Positions 21,062 through 31,163 of a DNA stretch of 64,000 nucleotides are shown here, one piece after another (positions within the stretch are counted from its first letter, which is position 1; each line of letters begins with the position of its first letter). The notes below the pieces were generated by a model that searched no databases, had not been told where the DNA came from, and worked only from the letters and a program-made list of their open reading frames with translations. Made by a program: the position numbers and the translations under genes. Source of the DNA: Neoaquamicrobium sediminum (GTDB lineage Bacteria > Pseudomonadota > Alphaproteobacteria > Rhizobiales > Rhizobiaceae); NCBI RefSeq assembly GCF_013240295.1, contig NZ_JABETK010000001.1, positions 1,178,001 through 1,242,000 on the forward strand. Reading direction: 5' to 3'.

Positions 21062-21988
21062 TCATTCCGTGGGCGAGGCGGAGTTGGCCGGCATCGCCTT
21101 GCCGACTGCGCCGAGTGCCTCAATAACGGACAGGTAATCCTCTTGAGCGGTAGCGGCAAAGCCGCCGCCGTGACGACGTTCCAGATAGTAGTTGAGATCG
21201 CGATCGGCGACGACGCCGGTCAGCAGGCGCTGCAACGCCTCGACCTGCTCCTGCGGCAGCGTGTTGCGGACCGCGTGCGGCCCGTATCGCAGCAGGGCCG
21301 AGTGCCAGGTTATCTCGAAAGCGGAGGCGTCCACGCCGGCTGAGGCAAGACGGTCGATGGAGCCGCCGGACAGCGACCCGTCTCCAGGTTCAGGTGCGGC
21401 CGGCACCCAGCCGAAATAGGCATCGACCGCGCCGCTGAGGAACATGGCCTCGGCCTCGCCGGCGCTTTCGGTCGGGACAAATCCGCCAGCCTCGAGCGCA
21501 TCCACAGCGCCCGGCCAGGACGCCAGAGGCGCAAGCCGCGTCGCCAGACTGTCATCCGGGCCCACAGCAATGGATTTCGGGGCGGTATCGCTTTCGGCCG
21601 GGCGCACGATCAGCACCGAACGGAGCCCGAATGAGCCGTCGATGCCGATGGGCGCCGCAACCGGGCGCAGGCAGGCGCAGCGGATCGATGCCGCAGCATA
21701 GGCGGGCGCGGTGTAGATGGCATAGTCGATCCGGCCATCCAGATGGCTTTCGATGAGCGCGGGATAGTCACGGGCAACCAGCACATCGACCGGCATCGAC
21801 AGCGCGTTCGAGAACGCCGTCTTGATCGCCGAAAGGCCCTCGACGGCCGCGCCCTCCCCGCCGGAAGCCACAAGGCCTATCCGGAAGGGCGTTGCGGGCC
21901 CTCCGTCAGCCGCCGTAGCCGCACCTGAAATCCAGCATGCGAAAAATACGGCAGCACCCGCTCCCGAAATCGCCCGGTGTCGAACCAC
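21062..21988 (-). CDS. PhnD-like phosphate/phosphonate-type substrate-binding protein
   Basis: Periplasmic binding protein of the phosphate/phosphite/phosphonate family, 308 residues. A signal peptide (AGAAVFFACWISGAATAAD) ends near residue 27, then FRIGLVASGGEGAAVEGLSAIKTAFSNAL and the pocket region AIYTAPAYAAAS near 107. No ABC permease or ATPase gene is nearby, so it is an orphan. The start is GTG 21988 with AGGA just upstream; the open frame continues upstream but only as an antisense reading of deoB. Confidence 0.75.
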   Translation of the reverse strand: MVRHRAISGAGAAVFFACWISGAATAADGGPATPFRIGLVASGGEGAAVEGLSAIKTAFSNALSMPVDVLVARDYPALIESHLDGRIDYAIYTAPAYAAASIRCACLRPVAAPIGIDGSFGLRSVLIVRPAESDTAPKSIAVGPDDSLATRLAPLASWPGAVDALEAGGFVPTESAGEAEAMFLSGAVDAYFGWVPAAPEPGDGSLSGGSIDRLASAGVDASAFEITWHSALLRYGPHAVRNTLPQEQVEALQRLLTGVVADRDLNYYLERRHGGGFAATAQEDYLSVIEALGAVGKAMPANSASPTE

Positions 21989-22108
21989 GTTTCCTGCTCC
22001 AAGCCGTTGCCAGCGCGGATTTTCGGCTGTTTTGGTTTCATAATTGCCAAGATCGGCGCATGAACCTATGTCTTGGAAGTCACCGAACCGGCAGAAAGCA
22101 CCCAGTAC

Positions 22109-23338
22109 ATGGCCCGCGCATTCCTTTTCGTGCTCGATTCCTTCGGCATCGGCGGCGCGCCTGACGCGGCGTCTTTCGGTGACGAGGGATCGGACACGTA
22201 CGGGCATATCGAAGCGGCCTGCGCGCGTGGCGAAGGCGATGCCGCGGGCCTGCGGAAGGGTCCGCTTCATGTGCCCAACATGCGGGCGCTGGGGTTGGGT
22301 CACGCTGCCGCGCTCGCCACGGGCCGACCGATGCCGGCAGAGGCCACCTCCGGCTTCCACGCGGCGGCGACAGAGACTTCGAGCGGCAAGGACACGCCCT
22401 CGGGCCATTGGGAGATCGCTGGGCTGCCGGTCCGGTTCGACTGGGGCTATTTTCCAGACACGCAGCCTGCCTTTCCCGCCGACTTCACCGAAGCGCTGAT
22501 CCGCGAAGGCAACATTCCGGGTATCCTCGCCAACTGCCATGCGTCCGGCACGGGCGTGATCGAGGAATTCGGCGAGGAGCATATCCGCACCGGCAAGCCC
22601 ATCTGCTACACCTCCAGCGACTCGGTCATCCAGATCGCCGCGCATGAGGAACATTTCGGCCTGGAGAGGCTTTACGAGCTGTGCCGCACCGGACGCAGGC
22701 TGGCCGACGCACTGAATATCGGCAGGGTGATCGCGCGCCCGTTCGTGGGTGAAAATGCCAAGGACTTCGAGCGTACGCCGAACCGCAAGGATTTCGCGAC
22801 GCCACCACCGGAGCCGACGCTGCTCGACCGGCTGACGGACGCCGGCCGCAAGGTCTTCGCCGTCGGCAAGATCGGCGACATCTTCGCGCATCGCGGCATC
22901 TCGGACCTGCGCAAGGCCCCCAACAACATGGCGATGTTCGATGCCGCACTCGCGGCGATGCACGAAGCAGGCGACGGCGACTTCGTTTTCGCCAATTTCG
23001 TAGACTTCGACACGAATTTCGGCCACCGGCGCGACGTTCCGGGCTACGCGGCGGCACTTGAAGCGTTCGACGCGCGCCTGCCGGAAGCGCTCGCGCAGCT
23101 CGCCGACGGCGACATGCTGATGCTGACGGCGGACCATGGCTGCGACCCGACATGGCGTGGAACCGACCATACGCGCGAACGGGTGCCGGTGCTGGGAACC
23201 GGCCCTGGGCTCGGCGGCGGATCGATGGGCGTGCGCACCAGCTTCGCGGACATCGGCGAGACAGTCGCCGAGCATCTCGGCATTGCGCCGGGCAAATACG
23301 GCACGTCTTTCCGGGCCAAGCTTTCCGGCAATGCCTGA
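22109..23338 (+). CDS. deoB: Phosphopentomutase
   Basis: Mn2+-dependent mutase interconverting ribose- or deoxyribose-1-phosphate and the 5-phosphate in nucleoside salvage. The 409-residue protein shows the alkaline-phosphatase-superfamily N-terminal metal site [24 protein letters not shown]. It also has [11 protein letters not shown] near 93 and the C-terminal site [20 protein letters not shown] near 338. ATG 22109 is chosen over an upstream start at 22073 by the conserved start [10 protein letters not shown]. The stop overlaps mutM by eight bases. Confidence 0.95.
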   Translation: MARAFLFVLDSFGIGGAPDAASFGDEGSDTYGHIEAACARGEGDAAGLRKGPLHVPNMRALGLGHAAALATGRPMPAEATSGFHAAATETSSGKDTPSGHWEIAGLPVRFDWGYFPDTQPAFPADFTEALIREGNIPGILANCHASGTGVIEEFGEEHIRTGKPICYTSSDSVIQIAAHEEHFGLERLYELCRTGRRLADALNIGRVIARPFVGENAKDFERTPNRKDFATPPPEPTLLDRLTDAGRKVFAVGKIGDIFAHRGISDLRKAPNNMAMFDAALAAMHEAGDGDFVFANFVDFDTNFGHRRDVPGYAAALEAFDARLPEALAQLADGDMLMLTADHGCDPTWRGTDHTRERVPVLGTGPGLGGGSMGVRTSFADIGETVAEHLGIAPGKYGTSFRAKLSGNA

Positions 23339-24224
23339 GCTTCCCGAGGTCGAGACGGTCCGGCGCGGGCTGCAGCCGGTATTCGAGGGCGCGCGCATCG
23401 TCGCGGTCGAACAGCGGCGGCCCGACCTGCGCTTTCCGTTTCCCGCCGACTTCGTGGCGAGCCTGACGGGGCGCTCGGTGATCTCACTGGGGCGGCGCGC
23501 GAAATATCTGACGATGCACCTCGACCGCGACCCGGTTCTGATCTGTCATCTCGGCATGTCCGGATCGTTCCGCATCCTGGCGGGCAGCGATGATTCCGTG
23601 CCGGGCGTGTTTCACCACGAGCGATCCAAGAACGAGGCGCACGATCATGTCGTATTCCATCTGGAAAACGATGCGGGCGCGACCAACCGGGTGGTCTTCA
23701 ACGATCCGCGGCGCTTCGGCTTCATGCTGTTTTCGCCGCGGGCAACCCTTCACGAACACCCGTCACTGGCCGGGCTGGGGATCGAGCCGACGGGCAACGC
23801 GCTCGACGGCGCGATGCTGGGCGATCTGTTGCGCGGGCGTCGCGCGCCGCTGAAGGCAGCACTGCTCGACCAGCGGCTGATTGCGGGCCTCGGCAACATC
23901 TATGTCTGCGAGGCGCTGTGGCGGGCAGGCCTGTCGCCGCGCCGCGAGGCCGGGTCCATCGCTCCCCCACCGGGCCGTACCAACGCCCGCTGCGAGAGGC
24001 TTGCCGAAGCCATCCGCGAGGTAATCGCCGACGCCATCGCAGCCGGAGGATCCTCGCTGCGCGACCATGTGCAGGCCGACGGATCGCTCGGCTATTTCCA
24101 GCATTCGTTCAACGTCTACGACCGCGAGGGCGAGCCCTGCCGCAAGCCCGGCTGCGGCGGCACGGTGCAGCGCATCGTGCAGAGCGGCCGCTCGACCTTC
24201 TATTGCCCGTCCTGCCAACGTTAG
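23331..24224 (+). CDS. mutM: Formamidopyrimidine-DNA glycosylase
   Basis: Base-excision repair glycosylase/AP lyase removing 8-oxoguanine. The 297-residue protein starts with the catalytic [13 protein letters not shown], whose Pro2 is the nucleophile; this fixes the start at 23331. H2TH segment [20 protein letters not shown] is near 180, and the C-terminal zinc finger has CRKPGCGG and CPSCQR. No clear ribosome site precedes it; translation may be coupled to deoB. In other rhizobia I recall mutM divergent from ubiE. Confidence 0.96.
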   Translation: MPELPEVETVRRGLQPVFEGARIVAVEQRRPDLRFPFPADFVASLTGRSVISLGRRAKYLTMHLDRDPVLICHLGMSGSFRILAGSDDSVPGVFHHERSKNEAHDHVVFHLENDAGATNRVVFNDPRRFGFMLFSPRATLHEHPSLAGLGIEPTGNALDGAMLGDLLRGRRAPLKAALLDQRLIAGLGNIYVCEALWRAGLSPRREAGSIAPPPGRTNARCERLAEAIREVIADAIAAGGSSLRDHVQADGSLGYFQHSFNVYDREGEPCRKPGCGGTVQRIVQSGRSTFYCPSCQR

Positions 24225-24267
24225 CTATCTGGGCACGCATCGAAACGCCATTTGGAGGAAAGAAACG

Positions 24268-25041
24268 ATGGCCTATGAAACGATCCTCGTGGAGACGCGC
24301 GGCAAGGTAGGCCTCGTTACGCTCAATCGCCCCAAGGCGCTGAACGCCCTCAACAGCATGGTGATGGAGGAAGTGGTCGCGGCACTCCAGGCCTTCGAGG
24401 CCGACGAGGCAATCGGTGCGATCGTTCTGACCGGCTCGGAGAAGGCATTCGCGGCCGGCGCCGATATCAAGGAGATGCAGGAGAAGTCCTACATCGACAT
24501 GTATATGGCGGACTTCTTCGCCGGGTGGGACGCCATGACCCGCATCCGCAAGCCGATCATCGCTGCGGTTTCCGGCTATGCGCTCGGCGGCGGATGCGAG
24601 CTCGCCATGATGTGCGATTTCATCATTGCCGGCGACAATGCCAAGTTCGGCCAGCCTGAGATCACGCTGGGCGTGATGCCGGGCATGGGCGGCTCGCAGC
24701 GGCTCACGCGCTTCGTCGGCAAGTCCAAGGCGATGGATATGTGCCTGACGGGCCGCATGATGGATGCAGCCGAGGCGGAGCGCTCCGGTCTCGTCTCACG
24801 CGTGGTTCCGGCCGCCGACGTGGTCGAGGAAGCGGTCAAAGCTGCCGAAAAGATCGCCGGACTGTCGCTGCCTGCGGTGATGATGAACAAGGAAGCCGTC
24901 AACCGCGCCTACGAGACGACGCTCACCGAGGGGCTGCGGTTCGAGCGCAGGGTCTTCCACGCGATGTTTTCGCTGGAGGATCAGAAAGAAGGCATGGCGG
25001 CCTTCTCCGAAAAACGGCCGGCGACATTCCGCAATCGCTGA
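24268..25041 (+). CDS. Enoyl-CoA hydratase
   Basis: Crotonase-fold hydratase of fatty-acid beta-oxidation, 257 residues. The oxyanion-hole segments are [12 protein letters not shown] near 63 and [16 protein letters not shown] near 104. The two catalytic glutamates fit GGGCELA and [25 protein letters not shown] at 24254 sets ATG 24268. It follows mutM and precedes rpsT, the usual alphaproteobacterial order. Confidence 0.93.
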   Translation: MAYETILVETRGKVGLVTLNRPKALNALNSMVMEEVVAALQAFEADEAIGAIVLTGSEKAFAAGADIKEMQEKSYIDMYMADFFAGWDAMTRIRKPIIAAVSGYALGGGCELAMMCDFIIAGDNAKFGQPEITLGVMPGMGGSQRLTRFVGKSKAMDMCLTGRMMDAAEAERSGLVSRVVPAADVVEEAVKAAEKIAGLSLPAVMMNKEAVNRAYETTLTEGLRFERRVFHAMFSLEDQKEGMAAFSEKRPATFRNR

Positions 25042-25207
25042 GAACGGCAGCAACGCATTGAAGCGTTGACGCGCCGGAAAAGCTCATCTATAAGCCGCCG
25101 CAACTGAGGCGGCCTATGGCTGCCCCTTTGTTTTTGCGCCAGACGATAGGTTCAAGCGGAATCGATCCGTTCTGGCGCTTCACGTGACATAGTGAGAGAG
25201 AGGCATC

Positions 25208-25474
25208 ATGGCCAATACGTCTTCGGCCAAAAAGGCAACGCGCAAGATCGCCCGCCGCACCGCGATCAACAAGAACCGCCGTTCGCGCGTTCGTACCTTC
25301 ATCCGCAAGGTCGAGGAAGCTCTGGCCAGCGGCGACAAGGCAGCGGCCCAGGCTGCATTCACCGCCGCGCAGCCGGAACTGATGCGCGCCGCCTCCAAGG
25401 GCGTGCTTCATCGCAATACGGCATCCCGCAAGGTTTCGCGCCTTGCCCAGCGGCTCAAGACGCTGACTGCCTGA
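25208..25474 (+). CDS. rpsT: 30S ribosomal protein S20
   Basis: Primary 16S rRNA-binding small-subunit protein. The 88-residue highly basic protein begins [18 protein letters not shown] and ends [12 protein letters not shown], the normal S20 size and pattern. AGAGAGG precedes the start. A strong terminator follows at 25502. Confidence 0.97.
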   Translation: MANTSSAKKATRKIARRTAINKNRRSRVRTFIRKVEEALASGDKAAAQAAFTAAQPELMRAASKGVLHRNTASRKVSRLAQRLKTLTA

Positions 25475-25501
25475 TAAGGCTTTAAGCCTTTAGTCGAAAC
25501 A

Positions 25502-25534
25502 TGAACCCGGTGACCCGTTCGCCGGGTTTTGTTT
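25502..25534 (+). terminator. Rho-independent terminator after rpsT
   Basis: AACCCGG pairs with CCGGGTT around an 11-base loop and is followed by TTGTTTTG. It lies 30 bp after the rpsT stop. Confidence 0.85.
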
Positions 25535-26286
25535 TGCGTGGCGCAGGGGCCCGCATATGTGATCCGGCGGGTGCCGCGCAGCCGGCCGTCTTTTGCCGGC
25601 GCAACCTGGCCTTGTTCATCCATGAGTTGAACCGGAACAAGCTGCCGCCGCGCCCGAGCTTTTTAAGCTTATAAAATATCGTTCAAAATCAGTCGCTTAT
25701 TCGCGGTTGCGATTCCGCAGTCGCATATCCGGCGAGTCCAAAGCGGATACCCGGCTGTCAAGACATTTTTGTGAAAAACGGTGGCTTTTTAGTACCGCTG
25801 GCAAAAGGTTTTGAATCGTAACGACTTCTCTCACCGGGGGCTTTCGCCCGCAGTGCGTCAAGCTGAATCTGCGCTCCGAATCGTGAAAAATTCCTTACCT
25901 GTCTCTTGCCCTGCGCGCCGCCTTTTCGGTAAAGTCCGGACATCGAATGGGGCAGGCCCAAACCCTGCTGATCCCAGCCAGACAGCGGCAACAGCTTAGC
26001 GCGGGCGCAAGTTCGCGAGCGGTTTGATTGTGCCTGTTCGACGCAAGGGGACTGTTTATTTGTGACGCAATTTTGTTCCCGGACGCAAGTTCGGGAGGGG
26101 TTCTTGTGTCTTGTGTGTGAGTGAAGCCGGCCAGTGCGGATGGCCGGTCTGGAGAATGAAAGGAATGCGACGCCGGTAGAGAGTAACGAGGTACGGCAAA
26201 GACAAAAAAGGCGCCCGCGCACCGGATGCGGATTTCAAGTCGGACGACGGAGCGCCACAACGAATACACAGGGAAGTCAGGCAAAG
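25535..26286. other. Gene-free region upstream of dnaA
   Basis: About 750 bp with no convincing gene. It holds an AT-rich near-palindrome around AAGCTT at 25658-25680, five GANTC sites between 25711 and 25882, and four CGCAA motifs between 26003 and 26093. No TTATCCACA DnaA boxes were seen, which fits alphaproteobacteria, where the origin is usually not beside dnaA. This is presumably the dnaA promoter and long leader. Confidence 0.6.
25711..25882. promoter_or_regulatory. Cluster of five GANTC (CcrM) sites
   Basis: GANTC occurs at 25711, 25734, 25813, 25865 and 25878, five within 172 bp, against about one per 256 bp at random. CcrM methylates this site in alphaproteobacteria and is known to affect dnaA transcription in Caulobacter. 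Control of dnaA here is inferred. Confidence 0.5.
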
Positions 26287-27829
26287 ATGCACAGCGGCAT
26301 TGCAGAGCGGGCCGAACCGGCCACGTTTGTTCCAGCACAACAGATCGAGGAGAGGACGGGGATGACGCCGGCGAGCGGGCCCGAGGCCAATTTCGAGCGC
26401 GTGAAAGCGCAACTCAAGGCCAGGCTTGGCAACGACGTCTATTCGAGCTGGTTCGGTCGAATGAAGATCGCGGAGACGTCCCGCGGCCTGATACGGCTCT
26501 CCGTGCCGACGGCGTTCCTGCGCCAGTGGATCAACAATCACTACCTCGACCTGATCGCCGAACTTTGGAAGCAGGGCGACCCCGCCATGCTCAAGCTGGA
26601 GATCGTCGTCCGATCCGCCACGCGTAGCGCCGCACCCCAGATCGAGGAGGAGCGCGCGCCGGCCAAGAAAGCGGACCGCCAAGTTTCCGTCGGACTGCAG
26701 GCACCCGTGCCAACACACCCACGCATGGAGAAGCCGGCGCAGCCGCGCATGAACGGCGCCGACCTTGCCGGCAAGCAGTCCGTGCTCGGCTCACCGCTCG
26801 ATAGCCGCTACACGTTTGCCTCATTCGTCGAGGGACCATCCAACCGCGTCGCATTCGCAGCCGCCCGCTCGGTCGCCGAGGCCTCGTCCAACGCCCTGCG
26901 TTTCAACCCACTCTTCATCCATGCCTCGGTCGGCCTCGGCAAAACGCACCTGCTGCAGGCGATCGCGGCCGAAGCGATCAGGCTCAAGCCCAATGCGCGG
27001 GTGGTCTACCTGACGGCAGAATATTTCATGTGGCGCTTCGCCACGGCGATCCGCGATAACTACGCGCTACACCTGAAGGAGCAGCTCCGCGACATCGACC
27101 TGCTGATCATCGACGACATGCAGTTTCTGCAGGGCAAGTCGATCCAGCACGAGTTCTGCCACCTCATCAACATGCTGCTGGACAGCGCCAAGCAGGTGGT
27201 CGTTGCCGCCGACCGCCCGCCCTCCGAGCTGGAATCGCTGGAGCCCCGCGTTCGCTCGCGCCTCAATGGCGGCGTCGCGCTGGAAATGGCCACCCCCGAC
27301 TACGGGATGCGGCTGTCGATCCTGAAGCAGCGCCATGCAGCAGCCGTGGCTGAAGTGCCCTCGCTCGACATTCCCGAGGAAATCCTCGCGCATATCGCAC
27401 AGGCGGTGACCGGAAGCGGGCGTGAGCTCGAAGGTGCATTCAACCAAATCCTCTTCCGCCAGTCGTTCGAGCCTGAAATGTCGGTCGCCTGGGTCGACGA
27501 GGCTCGGCAACGTCTACCGCGCCGGCGAGCCCAAGCGGGTGCGCATCGAGGACATCCAGCGCATCGTCGCGCGCCACTACAACGTCTCGAAGACGGAACT
27601 GCTCTCGAACCGACGCACCCGCACCATCGTCAAGCCTCGGCAGGTGGCGATGTATCTGGCAAAGGTGATGACGCCCCGCTCCCTGCCCGAGATCGGCCGT
27701 CGCTTCGGTGGCCGGGATCATACGACGGTTCTTCATGCGGTACGCAAGATCGAGGGTCTTTCGGGCGCCGACAACACGATGGCGCAGGAAATCGAACTGC
27801 TGAAAAGGCTCATCAACGAACAGGCCTGA
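26287..27829 (+). CDS. dnaA: Chromosomal replication initiator DnaA (frameshifted at 27502)
   Basis: Origin-binding AAA+ initiator of DNA replication. Domain I includes [17 protein letters not shown]. Walker A is [14 protein letters not shown] near residue 216 and Walker B is [12 protein letters not shown]. At 27493-27505, GTC-GAC-GAG is followed by a lone G before CTC-GGC-AAC. Downstream, domain IV continues in another frame with [14 protein letters not shown] and [17 protein letters not shown]. Restoring two lost bases (GAG-CTG-CTC) gives VDELLG and a 514-residue protein. Since dnaA is essential, an error is likely. ATG 26287 is preferred; the frame is open upstream to 26134. Confidence 0.92.
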
Positions 27830-27841
27830 CGGCGCGGTCAG

Positions 27842-27867
27842 CAGGCCGGCAGCCATCTGTCGGCCTG
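27842..27867 (+). other. Hairpin between dnaA and dnaN
   Basis: CAGGCCG and CGGCCTG form a 7-bp stem 13 bp after the dnaA stop. A T-run (ATTTTTC) follows about ten bases later, so it may be a weak dnaA terminator. Confidence 0.4.
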
Positions 27868-28040
27868 GCCGCTATTTTTCTCTTGAGAAACCTCACCTTG
27901 GCGGGTCCGCAACCTCCCTGCGGGCTTGCCTTCGCAGGCATTTTCCTGTCAGGTTCGTTGTCCATTTGCGCGTCCGGCAGGCCCGATCGAGGGAAATGCG
28001 GCGCGGCCTCCGAAATGCTTTGCTGCGAGACTTGCGTGTC

Positions 28041-29159
28041 ATGCGTGTTACACTCGAACGCTCCAACCTCCTGAAGTCGCTGAACCACGTCCATCGCGTC
28101 GTGGAGCGGCGTAATACGATCCCGATCCTTTCCAACGTGCTGCTGTCGGCCTCCGGTGCCAGCCTGGAAATGAAGGCGACGGATCTCGACCTGGAGGTGA
28201 CGGAAGCGACCGCGGCCGTTGTCGAGCAGACCGGCGCGACCACCGTGCCCGCGCACCTGCTCTACGACATCGTGCGCAAGCTGCCCGACGGATCCGAGGT
28301 AATGTTGAAGGTGGACGAGAGCGGCAACTCGATGTCGGTGATCTCCGGTCGCTCGTCGTTCCGCCTGCAATGCCTGCCGCAGGCCGACTTCCCCGAGCTC
28401 TCGGCTGGATCTTTCAGCCACATCTTCCGCCTGGATTCTCAGGCCTTGCGCGGCCTGATCGAAAAGACCCAGTTCGCCATCTCCACCGAGGAGACGCGGT
28501 ACTACCTCAACGGCATCTACCTTCACGCCCACGAAGAGGGCGGCAAGCTGATGCTGCGCTCGGTGGCCACCGACGGGCACCGTCTGGCGCGCGCCGAAGT
28601 GGAAGCGCCGGCAGGCTCGGAAGGCATGCCGGGCATCATCATCCCGCGCAAGACCGTCAGCGAACTGCAGAAGCTGGTCGACGATCCCGACGTGGCGGTG
28701 ACGACGGAGTTGTCCGACACCAAGATCCGCTTCACCATCGGCAGCGTGGTGCTGACCTCGAAGCTGATCGACGGTACGTTCCCCGACTACCAGCGCGTCA
28801 TCCCGACCGGCAACGACAAGAAGCTCATCATCGACCGGCAGAGCTTCGCCCAGGCGGTTGACCGCGTGTCGACGATCTCGTCCGAGCGCGGGCGCGCGGT
28901 GAAACTCTCGATTGCTTCCGGTCAGGTGACGTTGACGGTAAACAATCCCGATTCGGGCAGCGCGACCGAGGAAGTGGCGGCCGACTACGATGCCGACCCG
29001 ATCGAAATCGGCTTCAACGCCAAATATCTGCTGGACGTCGCCGCGCAGCTTTCGGGCAGCGAGGCGCGCTTCATGCTGGCCGATGCCGGCGCGCCGACGC
29101 TGATCCACGACATGACCGACGACCACGCGCTCTACGTGCTGATGCCGATGCGCGTCTAG
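28041..29159 (+). CDS. dnaN: DNA polymerase III beta subunit (sliding clamp)
   Basis: Ring-forming processivity clamp for the replicative polymerase. The 372-residue protein starts [17 protein letters not shown] and ends with the peptide-pocket tail [10 protein letters not shown], both typical. Internal blocks include [18 protein letters not shown] and [13 protein letters not shown]. The start at 28041 is set by the conserved N-terminus; an open frame continues upstream to 27966. It follows dnaA in the classic dnaA-dnaN-recF order, with recF starting 17 bp after. Confidence 0.97.
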   Translation: MRVTLERSNLLKSLNHVHRVVERRNTIPILSNVLLSASGASLEMKATDLDLEVTEATAAVVEQTGATTVPAHLLYDIVRKLPDGSEVMLKVDESGNSMSVISGRSSFRLQCLPQADFPELSAGSFSHIFRLDSQALRGLIEKTQFAISTEETRYYLNGIYLHAHEEGGKLMLRSVATDGHRLARAEVEAPAGSEGMPGIIIPRKTVSELQKLVDDPDVAVTTELSDTKIRFTIGSVVLTSKLIDGTFPDYQRVIPTGNDKKLIIDRQSFAQAVDRVSTISSERGRAVKLSIASGQVTLTVNNPDSGSATEEVAADYDADPIEIGFNAKYLLDVAAQLSGSEARFMLADAGAPTLIHDMTDDHALYVLMPMRV

Positions 29160-29176
29160 GCGCGCAGCGGACGATC

Positions 29177-30352
29177 GTGACCGGAACCGGAACAGCCGAA
29201 CCGCCGCGAGGCGCGGCGCAGACCCGTATCGAACGCCTGCTGCTGACCGATTTCCGCAACTACGAAAGCCTGGCGCTGGATTTCAACGCCGGCGCGGTTG
29301 TGCTGACGGGCGAGAACGGCGCCGGCAAGACCAATCTGCTCGAAGCGATCTCGTTTCTGACGCCCGGACGCGGCCTGCGACGGGCGACGCTTGACGACGT
29401 GCCGCGCAGCGGCGCGGGGAGCGGCTTTGCGATCCATGCGCGGGTCGCGGGTGCGTTCGGCGAGGTCGAGATCGGCACGGGAACGCTCGGTGAGCGGAAT
29501 GCGAACGGCGATAGTGTCGGCCGCAAGGTGCGCATCAACGGTGCGACCGCGCGCTCGGCAGACGAGATGCTGGAGTGGCTGCGCGTGATCTGGCTGGTGC
29601 CTGCGATGGACGCGCTGTTCACGGGCGCGGCGGGCGACCGGCGCCGCTTCATCGACCGGCTGGTGCTGGCCATCGACCCCGCCCACGGGCGACGCGCGCT
29701 CGACTATGAAAAGGCGATGCGCGGCCGCAACCGGCTGCTTTCCGAGCAGGCGCGCGACGACCAGTGGTTCGATGCCATCGAAACCCAGATGGCGGAGACG
29801 GGTACGGCGATCGCCGCCGCGCGGGTGGAGATCGTGCGGCTGCTCGCCGCCATGGTCGAGCGGCTGCCCGGCGACAGCCCCTTTCCGCAGGCCGACATCG
29901 CGCTGGCTGGCACGCTTGAGGAAGCGCTGACGCAGCAGCCGGCGATCGAGGTAGAGGAAGGTTTCCGGCGTTCGCTGTCGCAGAATAGGTTCCGGGACCG
30001 CGCGGCCGGGCGCACGCTCGAAGGCCCGCACCGCTCGGACCTTCTGGTGCGGCACCGGCCGAAGGACATGCCCGCCGGGCAATGTTCGACCGGGGAACAG
30101 AAGGCGTTGCTTACCGGCCTCGTACTGTCGCACGCACGGCTGGTGGCTGAACTCTCCGGGTCGGCGCCGATATTGCTGCTCGACGAGATCGCCGCGCATC
30201 TCGACGCCGGCCGGCGGGCTGCGCTGTTCTCGATCCTCGACGAGCTCAACTGCCAGGCCTTCATGACCGGCACAGACGCGGCACTGTTCTCCGCGCTGGA
30301 GGGCCGCGCGCAGTTTCTGTCGGTTTCGGCGGGCATGGTCACCGCCGGTTGA
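29177..30352 (+). CDS. recF: DNA replication and repair protein RecF
   Basis: SMC-like ATPase that helps load RecA at gaps and stalled forks. The 391-residue protein has Walker A GENGAGKTN at about 45-53, the RecF signature LDYEKAMRGRNRLL near 175, STGEQKALLTGLVLSHA (ABC signature) near 302, and Walker B PILLLDEIAAHLDA near 330. The start is GTG 29177. It belongs to the dnaA-dnaN-recF run. Confidence 0.95.
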   Translation: MTGTGTAEPPRGAAQTRIERLLLTDFRNYESLALDFNAGAVVLTGENGAGKTNLLEAISFLTPGRGLRRATLDDVPRSGAGSGFAIHARVAGAFGEVEIGTGTLGERNANGDSVGRKVRINGATARSADEMLEWLRVIWLVPAMDALFTGAAGDRRRFIDRLVLAIDPAHGRRALDYEKAMRGRNRLLSEQARDDQWFDAIETQMAETGTAIAAARVEIVRLLAAMVERLPGDSPFPQADIALAGTLEEALTQQPAIEVEEGFRRSLSQNRFRDRAAGRTLEGPHRSDLLVRHRPKDMPAGQCSTGEQKALLTGLVLSHARLVAELSGSAPILLLDEIAAHLDAGRRAALFSILDELNCQAFMTGTDAALFSALEGRAQFLSVSAGMVTAG

Positions 30353-30380
30353 GCCGCTGACATTCGCGCCGGCAGCGCTT

Positions 30381-31160
30381 ATGTTGAGTGCCATGGACAC
30401 GCCCGCGACACCACCGCTTTCGCCCGAGGAACTGGAGCGCTACGCGCGCCATATCGTGCTGCCGGAAGTCGGCGGCCCGGGCCAGCAGAAGCTCAAGCGC
30501 GCGCGGGTGCTGGTCGTCGGCGCAGGCGGGCTGGGCGCGCCGGTGCTGCACTATCTGGCGGCTGCGGGCGTGGGGACGCTCGGCATCGTCGACGATGATC
30601 TCGTGTCATTGTCGAACCTGCAACGGCAGGTGATCCACGATACCGTAAGCGTTGACTTACCTAAAACCGAAAGCGCAGCGGCGACCATCACCCGCATCAA
30701 CCCGCACGTGACCGTCGAGCAGCACAGGCTGCGCCTGACGGCGGAGAATGTCGCGGAACTGGTTTCCGTCTATGACCTCGTCATCGACGGGACCGACAAT
30801 TTCGACACGCGCTATGCGATCGCGGACGCCTGCGCCGAAGCTGAGCGGCCGCTGGTGACCGGAGCGGTCGGGCGCTTCGACGGGTCTATCACAGTTCTCA
30901 AACCCTACGAGACCGGAGCGGACGGACGACGCAACCCGTCCTACCGCGACCTTTTCCCCGAGCCGCCGCCGCGCGACCTCGTGCCTTCCTGCGCCGAGGC
31001 GGGTGTGCTCGGCGCACTTGTGGGCGTCATCGGCACGCTGCAGGCGATGGAAGCCATCAAGCTCATCACAGGCATCGGCGAACCGCTGGTCGGCCGGCTG
31101 TTGATGTATGACGGGCTAGGCGCGAATTTCGACACGGTTCGCTACCGCGCAAAAGGTTAG
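30381..31160 (+). CDS. moeB: MoeB/ThiF-family adenylyltransferase lacking the zinc cysteines
   Basis: E1-like enzyme that adenylates the C-terminal glycine of a ThiS/MoaD-type sulfur carrier. The 259-residue protein has the nucleotide loop VVGAGGLGAPVLHYLAAAGVG near 50, DNFDTRYAIADAC near 135 and the conserved Cys in VPSCAEAGVLGALVG near 208. Compared with E. coli MoeB, the CYRC zinc ligands read SYRD and the C-terminal CxxC is absent, so no zinc site is expected. Start at 30381 or 30393 is uncertain. MoeB versus ThiF cannot be settled here. Confidence 0.83.
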   Translation: MLSAMDTPATPPLSPEELERYARHIVLPEVGGPGQQKLKRARVLVVGAGGLGAPVLHYLAAAGVGTLGIVDDDLVSLSNLQRQVIHDTVSVDLPKTESAAATITRINPHVTVEQHRLRLTAENVAELVSVYDLVIDGTDNFDTRYAIADACAEAERPLVTGAVGRFDGSITVLKPYETGADGRRNPSYRDLFPEPPPRDLVPSCAEAGVLGALVGVIGTLQAMEAIKLITGIGEPLVGRLLMYDGLGANFDTVRYRAKG

Positions 31161-31163
31161 CCA

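Noticed and set aside
21989-23398. Upstream extension of the PhnD-like frame over deoB
   Set aside because: The extension is antisense to the conserved deoB; a signal peptide and ribosome site place the real start at 21988.
25535-26286. Chromosomal origin beside dnaA
   Set aside because: No TTATCCACA-type boxes were found, and in this group the origin is usually elsewhere.
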